Source of the DNA: Candidatus Saccharibacteria bacterium UBA1932
GTDB taxonomy: Bacteria > Patescibacteriota > Saccharimonadia > Saccharimonadales > Saccharimonadaceae
NCBI GenBank assembly: GCA_002337095.1
Contig: DDFI01000008.1
Span: 58,163-93,208 of the forward strand
Length of the DNA stretch: 35,046 nt
Direction of reading: 5' to 3'
In this document: in pieces, positions 29,556 to 35,046 of the stretch
Numbering within the stretch: the first letter of the stretch is position 1
Layout: each line of letters opens with the position of its first letter
The notes under the pieces: generated by a model
The model's database searches: none
What the model was told of the DNA's origin: nothing
The model's input: only the letters and a program-made list of their open reading frames with translations
Position numbers and translations under genes: made by a program

Positions 29556-31217
29556 ATGAATGATGCGATTACTAACATTGTAAAAAATCTCTATGATATT
29601 GACGCCAATGTCGTGCTGACGCGGCCCGAGCCGCAGTTTGGCGACTATGCTACCAATGTAGCGCTGCAGCTTGCGGGACGCCTGGGGCGTCAGCCGCGTG
29701 AAGTGGCCGAGGAAATCGCCGAGCAGCTGCGTCACACTGATGAGTATACCGAAGTAACTATCGCTGGCCCTGGATTTATTAACATTCGCCTGAGCGATGC
29801 CCAGCTGGCAGCGCTTATGACGCGCGCCGTGGGGCAATCGATGCTCGGGCAGACCATCGTTACAGAATATTCTGATCCGAATCCATTTAAGGTACTGCAC
29901 GCCGGGCATCTGTACACGACGATTGTCGGCGATGCGATTTCGCGGTTGTGCGAGCGAGCGGGTGCCGTGGTGCACCGCACCAATTTTGGCGGCGATGTGG
30001 GGCTGCATGTGGCCAAAAACATGTGGGCGATTGTGCGAACACTTGGGGGTGAAAACCCCAGCAAGCTGGCTGAAGTAGATGAGAATCTACATGCACGCGC
30101 CGCTTGGCTGAGCGCTCGCTACGTCGAGGGCAACACTGCGTATGAGGATGACGAAGCGGCCAAGCAGGAGATTATCGCGACAAACAAACGGGTGTACCAG
30201 CTACACGCCGACAATGATCACCAGAGCGAATTTGCACAGATCTACTGGACCTGTCGTGGCTGGAGCTACAAGTATTTTGATCTGTTATACCGCGAGCTCG
30301 AGGTAGCACCCTTCGAGCGTTACTACCCCGAGAGCGAAACCACTCCAGCCGGCCTCGAGACAGTCCGGGTACACACGGGCGAAGTGTACAGCGAAAGTGA
30401 TGGCGCCATCGTCTTCGTCGGTGAACCGTACGGGCTTCATACCCGCGTGTTTATTAATTCTGTCGGGCTGCCCACCTACGAAACGAAGGATGTCGGGCTA
30501 CTCATGCACAAATGGCGCGATTATCACTTCGATCGCTCGATTGTGATCACCGGCAACGATATTGTGGAGTACATGAAAGTGGTGCTAAAAAGCGTCGAGC
30601 AATACGAGCCCGACTTGGTGCAACGAACCACTCATTTGACCCACGGCAATCTCAAGCTTGTCGGTGGGCAAAAAATGAGTTCGCGCCGCGGCAATGTGCT
30701 GCTGGCGCTCGACGTGCTCGAGGCAGCGAGCGAGGCGCAGCGACAGGCATTCGATGGCGCTACCGATCGACAGGTGATGCTCGGCGCGGTCAAGTATGCG
30801 TTTTTGTCTAACCGTATTGGCGGGGACATCATCTATAATCCACAAGAATCGGTGAGTATTCACGGCAACAGCGGGCCTTATCTGCAGTATGCCCATGCTC
30901 GGGCGTGCTCGATTCTTGCCAAAAGTACGGTTGCCGCCCACGAAACATTTGATAATCTAAACGAGTACGAACGCATGCTGGTGCGCAAGCTCGGCGAATA
31001 TAGCGAAGTAGTTGAGCGGGCGATTGCCGAGCTAATGCCACACCATGTGTGCACCTATCTGTACGAGCTGGCGCAGGTGTTCAATCGTTTTTACGAGAAT
31101 TGCCAGGTGATTGGTGATACGCATGAGGCTCGTCGGATTAGCCTGGTGGCGCATTACCGCGATACGCTCGCCGAGGGGCTTGATTTGCTAGGTATCCACG
31201 CGCCCGAACAATTGTAA
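29556..31217 (+). CDS. argS: Arginyl-tRNA synthetase
   Basis: A protein of 553 residues, class I. The N-terminal Arg-tRNA additional domain (1-90) contains GDYATNVALQLA and GFINIRL. The HIGH equivalent is HAGH (115-118), preceded by SDPNPFKVLHAG. The KMSKS equivalent is KMSS (373-376), which in ArgRS varies widely. The anticodon-binding domain ends with ARRISLVAHYRDTLAEGLDLLGI. It would charge the tRNA-Arg(GCG) found in this window among others. Confidence 0.97.
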   Translation: MNDAITNIVKNLYDIDANVVLTRPEPQFGDYATNVALQLAGRLGRQPREVAEEIAEQLRHTDEYTEVTIAGPGFINIRLSDAQLAALMTRAVGQSMLGQTIVTEYSDPNPFKVLHAGHLYTTIVGDAISRLCERAGAVVHRTNFGGDVGLHVAKNMWAIVRTLGGENPSKLAEVDENLHARAAWLSARYVEGNTAYEDDEAAKQEIIATNKRVYQLHADNDHQSEFAQIYWTCRGWSYKYFDLLYRELEVAPFERYYPESETTPAGLETVRVHTGEVYSESDGAIVFVGEPYGLHTRVFINSVGLPTYETKDVGLLMHKWRDYHFDRSIVITGNDIVEYMKVVLKSVEQYEPDLVQRTTHLTHGNLKLVGGQKMSSRRGNVLLALDVLEAASEAQRQAFDGATDRQVMLGAVKYAFLSNRIGGDIIYNPQESVSIHGNSGPYLQYAHARACSILAKSTVAAHETFDNLNEYERMLVRKLGEYSEVVERAIAELMPHHVCTYLYELAQVFNRFYENCQVIGDTHEARRISLVAHYRDTLAEGLDLLGIHAPEQL

Positions 31218-31235
31218 TCAGCGCTGCCGCTAGTG

Positions 31236-31241
31236 TATACT
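31236..31241 (+). promoter_or_regulatory. -10 element of mscL
   Basis: TATACT; a leader of ~27 nt carries the Shine-Dalgarno AAGGAGGA. Confidence 0.45.
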
Positions 31242-31274
31242 GATGGCACATAGTGACTAAGGAGGATTCCTGCC

Positions 31275-31745
31275 ATGGCTACCGCCAAGCGCCCAACTAC
31301 TAAATCTACCAAGCGGCCTACGACCAGCATCATTGCTGCCAAACGTGCCGCCGCCAGCGCCAAGGCCGATGCCGCCAGGGCACATGCCGAAGTTGTCAAA
31401 GCTCGCGCTACTCGCTTGACTGGCCGCGGGGCCGGCTTCGTTAATTTCATCCGCGAGCAGGGCGTCGTTGGTTTGGCGGTTGGTCTGGCGATCGGTACTG
31501 CAGCTGGCGACACTGTCAAAAAACTCGTCGAAGGATTCATTTCTCCTGTTGTGCAGTTCATTGTCGGCTCGCGCGAAGGTCTCGAAAAAGCCGCCTGGAC
31601 ATTCGACTGGCTTGGCCGCCAGGCAGAATTCAAATGGGGTGCATTTGTCAGCTCGGCGATTACCCTACTTGCGACCGCACTCGTCATCTACCTAATCATC
31701 CACGTGCTCAAACTCGACCGCCTCGACCGCAAAAAAGACGCCTAA
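31275..31745 (+). CDS. mscL: Large-conductance mechanosensitive channel MscL with basic extension
   Basis: A protein of 156 residues. The MscL core starts near residue 53: FVNFIREQGVVGLAVGLAIGTAAG (first, pore-lining helix), DTVKKLVEGFISPVVQFIVG, a loop, then the second helix (ITLLATALVIYLIIHVLKL). The pore helix keeps the small-residue pattern of MscL. The first ~45 residues are a Lys/Ala/Thr-rich extension not found in E. coli MscL, like histone-type tails, and may bind membrane or nucleic acid. The family role is release of solutes under osmotic downshock. AAGGAGGA fixes the start. Confidence 0.85.
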   Translation: MATAKRPTTKSTKRPTTSIIAAKRAAASAKADAARAHAEVVKARATRLTGRGAGFVNFIREQGVVGLAVGLAIGTAAGDTVKKLVEGFISPVVQFIVGSREGLEKAAWTFDWLGRQAEFKWGAFVSSAITLLATALVIYLIIHVLKLDRLDRKKDA

Positions 31746-31783
31746 TAACTGGACGATTATACCGCTCACCATAGTGAGTACGG

Positions 31784-31789
31784 TATAAT
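31784..31789 (+). promoter_or_regulatory. -10 element of orn-corA-mmcQ (leaderless)
   Basis: TATAAT ends 8 nt before the orn ATG. Confidence 0.55.
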
Positions 31790-31797
31790 ATATTCAT

Positions 31798-32352
31798 ATG
31801 GCAATACCTAGCTTCAAACCCAAGCGGATACTGTGGCTCGACATGGAGATGACGGGGCTGGATCCGGTGTGTGATTGGCCGCTTGAGGTGGCGATGATTG
31901 TGACTGATTGGGACATGAAAGAGTTGGCCAGCTGGGAGGGTGTGATCCACTACGCGCCAAGCAAACTGGCGGCGAAATTTGATGCAAATCGAGAGTTTTG
32001 GGACCAGCAGAGCGATGCGCGCCGTGGGCTCGAGGTACAGAATGCATACGGCATGAGCCGTGAAGTATTCGAGACGGAGCTACTGGCATTTCTCGATGAG
32101 CAGTTTGATGAAGGGAAGATTTTGCTGGCGGGCAACTCGATCCATCAGGACCGACGATTTATTGCGCAGTGGCTGCCGCGATTTGATGCGCGGCTTCATT
32201 ATCGTATGCTCGATGTCAGTGCCTGGAAAGTCGTATTTGAAGGTAGATACAACAAAAAATTCGCAAAACCTGAGGAGCATCGGGCACTACAAGATATTCG
32301 TGGCAGCATTATGGAGCTGAAGTATTATTTAGCAAAAGTGAGGGTGAAATGA
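31798..32352 (+). CDS. orn: Oligoribonuclease
   Basis: A protein of 184 residues, DEDDh exonuclease family. The first motif LWLDMEMTGLD gives D15 and E17. GNSIHQDRRFI supplies the third acidic residue, and HRALQDI near the end holds the catalytic His and the last Asp. It degrades 2-5-nt RNAs and pGpG to mononucleotides. Length matches the family (~180). Its TGA stop overlaps the corA start (ATGA), so the two are co-translated. Confidence 0.95.
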   Translation: MAIPSFKPKRILWLDMEMTGLDPVCDWPLEVAMIVTDWDMKELASWEGVIHYAPSKLAAKFDANREFWDQQSDARRGLEVQNAYGMSREVFETELLAFLDEQFDEGKILLAGNSIHQDRRFIAQWLPRFDARLHYRMLDVSAWKVVFEGRYNKKFAKPEEHRALQDIRGSIMELKYYLAKVRVK

Positions 32353-33215
32353 GTCAAACTACTGCATGGCAAGACCGCTATATCGAAAAAGACAGCTGGC
32401 GAAGTGTCGGTGAAGAGCTCGGGCTTAATGAGCTACAGCTGCTTGAGATCGTAACCCACCCGCAGCAACCATGGGTGATTGACGGCGACAAGTGGCTCAC
32501 GCTCAACCTGGTATTGCCAGAACTAAAAGCCAACAAAATAGTCCGGCATCGCTTATGCTTGTTGTTAGGAAAACAACAAGCAATTATCCTGCATGATGAA
32601 CCATTCGACGAAGCTGTAGCTGAACGAATACGGGTACATACGCGTATCAGCAATTCGCCTACTGGCGTGCTGGCTATTGTCGCCGATGTCGTGAGTGAAC
32701 GGTTTACACCGATTCTGGACGCGGTCGACGAGGGAATCGATCGACTAGAGGATTCGATGATTGGCCAGGCGGCCGATACTCAGGTGCACGAGCTGTTTCA
32801 TTTTAAGAAAATCCTGTCTGATTTGCGCCGGATTGTGTTGCCGACGATGCTAGCATTTAACTCGCTTAGTGATGGCCGATTTGCACTGATTGAAGAGCAG
32901 CATGTGGCGTATTTGCGCGATAGTTATGACTATGCTTGGCGTGCGCACGAGCTGATCGATACGCAGCGCGACCTGCTCTCGAGTGTGCTTGACACGTATT
33001 TGTCGGTGATGTCAAATCGCATGAATGACATCATGAAGCGGCTGACAATTGTGGCGACGATATTTATGCCGATTACGTTTTTGACAGGTTTGGGCGGAAT
33101 GAATTTTACGGGGATGCCGTTTGATAGCGAAGCGGTGTTTCATATGTTGCTTGTGTCGATGCTGGTGATCCCTGTGGTGATGCTGATATATTTTTACCGC
33201 AAGAAATGGTACTAA
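32349..33215 (+). CDS. corA: CorA-family divalent cation transporter
   Basis: A protein of 288 residues. A cytoplasmic alpha/beta domain (1-130) and long stalk helices lead to two C-terminal membrane helices. The channel signature is GMN, here in TGLGGMNFTG after ATIFMPITFLTG. The Tyr that often precedes GMN is Gly. The protein ends YFYRKKWY, the typical basic tail. It probably imports Mg2+ or Co2+ as a pentamer. It overlaps orn by 4 bases and is followed after 4 bases by mmcQ. Confidence 0.93.
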   Translation: MSQTTAWQDRYIEKDSWRSVGEELGLNELQLLEIVTHPQQPWVIDGDKWLTLNLVLPELKANKIVRHRLCLLLGKQQAIILHDEPFDEAVAERIRVHTRISNSPTGVLAIVADVVSERFTPILDAVDEGIDRLEDSMIGQAADTQVHELFHFKKILSDLRRIVLPTMLAFNSLSDGRFALIEEQHVAYLRDSYDYAWRAHELIDTQRDLLSSVLDTYLSVMSNRMNDIMKRLTIVATIFMPITFLTGLGGMNFTGMPFDSEAVFHMLLVSMLVIPVVMLIYFYRKKWY

Positions 33216-33219
33216 ACGC

Positions 33220-33555
33220 ATGGATGAGACGGCAGCGGTTATCGAAACCTACATCGCGACCCGCCCCGGTGCTTGGCTAGATTTTCCGTTTGGGCCAGAA
33301 GTTGCGGTGTACAAAATCGGTGAAGCACCGGGCAAGATGTTTGCCCTGATCGCGCAGGGTTCACGGCCGCTGCGTGTCAGCCTAAAGTGTGATCCGGGAC
33401 TGGCCGAGACACTGCGGGAGCGCTACGAAACAGTACTGCCAGGGCACCATCTTAACAAAAAACACTGGATTACGGTGGTTTGCAGTGGCCAATTGACGGT
33501 GGATGAAATCGAAGATTTGGTGCGGCTAAGCTATAATTTGGTAGCCGATGCCTAG
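33220..33555 (+). CDS. MmcQ/YjbR-family protein
   Basis: A protein of 111 residues with the MmcQ/YjbR pattern: W.DFPFGPEVAVYKIG near the start, MFALI, then VSLKCDPGLAETLRERYETVLPGHHLNKKHWITV. The family has a CyaY-like, DNA-binding-type fold; function is unclear. It follows corA by 4 bases and is probably in the same operon. Its stop overlaps the convergent gene by 4 bases. Confidence 0.88.
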   Translation: MDETAAVIETYIATRPGAWLDFPFGPEVAVYKIGEAPGKMFALIAQGSRPLRVSLKCDPGLAETLRERYETVLPGHHLNKKHWITVVCSGQLTVDEIEDLVRLSYNLVADA

Positions 33556-34160
33556 CGGCTGTTGGCGAAATCTTTGAATTTTGTGCGGACGGGTTCGAGG
33601 CTTTTGTCGGTGGTATCAAGGTAGGCCTTGAGTGAGGCACTGCGTGTAGAAGTGTAAAGGGTGTACATGGAGTTGCTGAGCGTCTGGATCTGGTAATTCA
33701 TCTCGCTGGCATAAGTGCGGTCGAGGGTGCCATTGAGCTGTGCATCATCAAGCTTGCTGTTGAGGGTGGTGGCGATAGAGGTCTCGGCGGCGGTAATAGA
33801 TTTGTCAGCGGTGTCTTTGACGCCGTTTTTTGCCATGGGGTCGGCGATGTCTGCCGTGGCAGTGCGCAGGAATGCCGATAGGCTACTGTTGGTAGCACGA
33901 AGGTCGCTGTCGCCGAGCTGCTTTTGGCGTTTGTCGACGATGGTCTGCAGGGTAGCGATGCGGGCTTTGAGCGATAGCAGCTGGGTACTATCGCTAGGGC
34001 CCTGACTACTCGCCATCATTAGCCAGCCGGCAATGAGCAAAACGATCGCGGCAGCCGCGCCGACAATAATCATGGTACGGCGCGATGGGCCGGATTTTTG
34101 TGGGGGTGGAGCGATTTGATTAAGGTAATCAATCGTGTAAGGATCTTGGCTGGGTTGCAT
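33552..34160 (-). CDS. Membrane-anchored helical protein of unknown function
   Basis: A protein of 202 residues. A Pro-rich, short cytoplasmic N-terminus (IAPPPQKSGPSRR) precedes one membrane helix (about 30-50). The outside part of ~150 residues is almost all helical with heptad-like spacing (LLSLKARIATLQTIVDKRQKQLGD) and Ser/Thr/Ala-rich repeats, suggesting coiled coil. No family is recognised. A -10 (34172-34167, TGGTTAAAT) ends 6 nt before the ATG, again leaderless. Confidence 0.75.
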   Translation of the reverse strand: MQPSQDPYTIDYLNQIAPPPQKSGPSRRTMIIVGAAAAIVLLIAGWLMMASSQGPSDSTQLLSLKARIATLQTIVDKRQKQLGDSDLRATNSSLSAFLRTATADIADPMAKNGVKDTADKSITAAETSIATTLNSKLDDAQLNGTLDRTYASEMNYQIQTLSNSMYTLYTSTRSASLKAYLDTTDKSLEPVRTKFKDFANSR

Positions 34161-34166
34161 GCTTCT

Positions 34167-34172
34167 ATTTAA
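34167..34172 (-). promoter_or_regulatory. -10 element of the gene ending at 33552 (leaderless)
   Basis: Minus-strand TGGTTAAAT ends 6 nt before the ATG at 34160. Confidence 0.4.
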
Positions 34173-34201
34173 CCATAATCATTTACAGAGGTAAAGAGTG
34201 G

Positions 34202-34207
34202 TATAAT
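34202..34207 (+). promoter_or_regulatory. -10 element of dnaG (leaderless)
   Basis: TGGTATAAT ends 6 nt before the ATG at 34214. Confidence 0.55.
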
Positions 34208-34213
34208 CAGGAT

Positions 34214-35046
34214 ATGCAGGATGCCAAGGAGGAAGTGCGCACACGACTCAACATCGAAGACGTTATTGGTGAGTACGTCCAGCTTAAGCGTGCCGGGCGC
34301 AACTACAAGGGACTTAGCCCCTTTAGCAGCGAGAAAACGCCGAGTTTTTTTGTGAGCCCAGACAAGCATATTTGGCATGATTTTAGCTCTAATAAGGGTG
34401 GCGATGTGTTTAGTTTTGTGATGGAAGTTGAGGGGATGGACTTTCGGGCGGCCCTGGAACATCTGGCACGCAAGGCGGGGGTAGATTTGAGCCAGTATGA
34501 CACCCACCAAAACCAAGAAGTGGCGGCCCGAAAAGCAAGGGCGCGTGAGGCACTAGAGCTGGCTACAACCTACTACCAGCAGAGTTTGCCAAAGAATCAG
34601 CATGCTGTGGAATATGTATTTGGCAGTCGCCGGCTGAGTAAAGAAATTGTTCGGGATTTTCGTATTGGTTATGCGCCGGATAGCGGGAAAGCGCTGGTGA
34701 GTTTCCTCGAGAAAAAGGGGTTTTCGGGCCATGAGCTAGATGATGCGGGGCTGGTCAATCGCTATGGTGGTGATATGTTTCGCGGCCGAATGGTGGTGCC
34801 GCTAATGGATACGGCTGGTATAGTGATAGGGTTTACGGCGCGGATTATTGGTGAGGTACCGAATGCGCCTAAGTATCTCAATACTCCCCAGACACTGCTC
34901 TACGACAAAAGCCGGCACGTATTTGCCCTGAGCCAAGCCAAAGAAAGTATTCGACGCCTAGGCTATAGCGTGATTGTCGAGGGCAATCTAGATGTGATTA
35001 GCAGCCATATGGTAGAGGTGTCGCAGGTGGTGGCGACTGCGGGCAC
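34214..35046 (+). CDS. dnaG: DNA primase DnaG, 5' part, zinc ligands replaced
   Basis: The first ~277 residues are present; the gene runs off the window. The N-terminal domain aligns with the CHC2 zinc domain of DnaG: YKGLSPFSSEKTPSFFVSP, then WHDFSSNKGGDVFSFVM. The four ligands (CxxH...CxxC in most primases) are replaced by S35, S38, D56 and S59, so the domain should not bind zinc. The RNA polymerase core follows (VEYVFGSRRLSKEIVRDFRIGYAP; MFRGRMVVPLMD) and the Toprim start VIVEGNLDVI. It makes RNA primers at the replication fork. Confidence 0.95.
   Translation, partial: MQDAKEEVRTRLNIEDVIGEYVQLKRAGRNYKGLSPFSSEKTPSFFVSPDKHIWHDFSSNKGGDVFSFVMEVEGMDFRAALEHLARKAGVDLSQYDTHQNQEVAARKARAREALELATTYYQQSLPKNQHAVEYVFGSRRLSKEIVRDFRIGYAPDSGKALVSFLEKKGFSGHELDDAGLVNRYGGDMFRGRMVVPLMDTAGIVIGFTARIIGEVPNAPKYLNTPQTLLYDKSRHVFALSQAKESIRRLGYSVIVEGNLDVISSHMVEVSQVVATAG

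Overview
The window looks like chromosomal DNA of a Patescibacteria/CPR bacterium, most probably Saccharibacteria (TM7). This is an inference from gene content: a T4SS-pilin-like protein, two FemA/B-type peptidoglycan bridge enzymes, a MurE lacking its usual N-terminal domain, a zinc-ligand-less DnaG, and many conserved proteins of unknown function. TGA is used as a stop (for example at the end of orn), which argues against the code-25 lineages Gracilibacteria and Absconditabacteria. Genes are tightly packed. At least thirteen have a -10 hexamer only 6-9 nt before the start codon, so leaderless transcripts appear to be common.

Layout. 1-2430: end of a ComF-type phosphoribosyltransferase gene, tRNA-Ser(UGA), tRNA-Ser(GCU) with a structured RNA candidate upstream, a T4SS-type pilin, a membrane protein, tRNA-Arg(GCG), a solo transposon end and tRNA-Ser(GGA). 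2509-7610: MacB-like ABC exporter, PGI/PMI isomerase, a conserved acidic protein and an exported HELGH metalloprotease. 7641-11478: groES-groEL under a CIRCE operator that also covers the divergent promoter of a possible PD-(D/E)XK protein, which overlaps a femAB gene. 11489-20072: phosphoribosyltransferase-like protein, murE, a small membrane protein, tsaD-tsaC (t6A synthesis), a second femAB, then a structured leader and valS.

20065-23010 is an accessory segment. It holds a small exported protein, a HIT protein, a truncated histidine phosphatase gene abutting a decayed transposon, a possible SPFH/Band-7 protein, tRNA-Ser(CGA) and an intact REP-associated tyrosine transposase (Y1/HUH) element with perfect 24-bp inverted ends. 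23047-27444 is the ribonucleotide reductase operon: two pairs of NrdR-like boxes around two promoters, a structured leader, nrdA, three tiny genes and nrdB. NrdA has no C-terminal CxxC tail, but the first tiny gene encodes a 57-residue peptide ending in CDGCE. NrdB has Phe at the radical-tyrosine position and Glu as first metal ligand, with the ligand spacing of the Chlamydia class Ic enzyme. 27451-35046: membrane protein, pyrG, argS, mscL, orn-corA-mmcQ, a membrane-anchored protein and the 5' part of dnaG.

The most distinctive candidate is the RNR operon: an apparently split alpha subunit whose redox tail is a separate peptide, a tyrosine-less beta subunit, two further unknown small proteins and dual NrdR-controlled promoters. 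Next are the structured RNAs before tRNA-Ser(GCU) and valS, the transposon family, and the CIRCE-linked nuclease-like gene.
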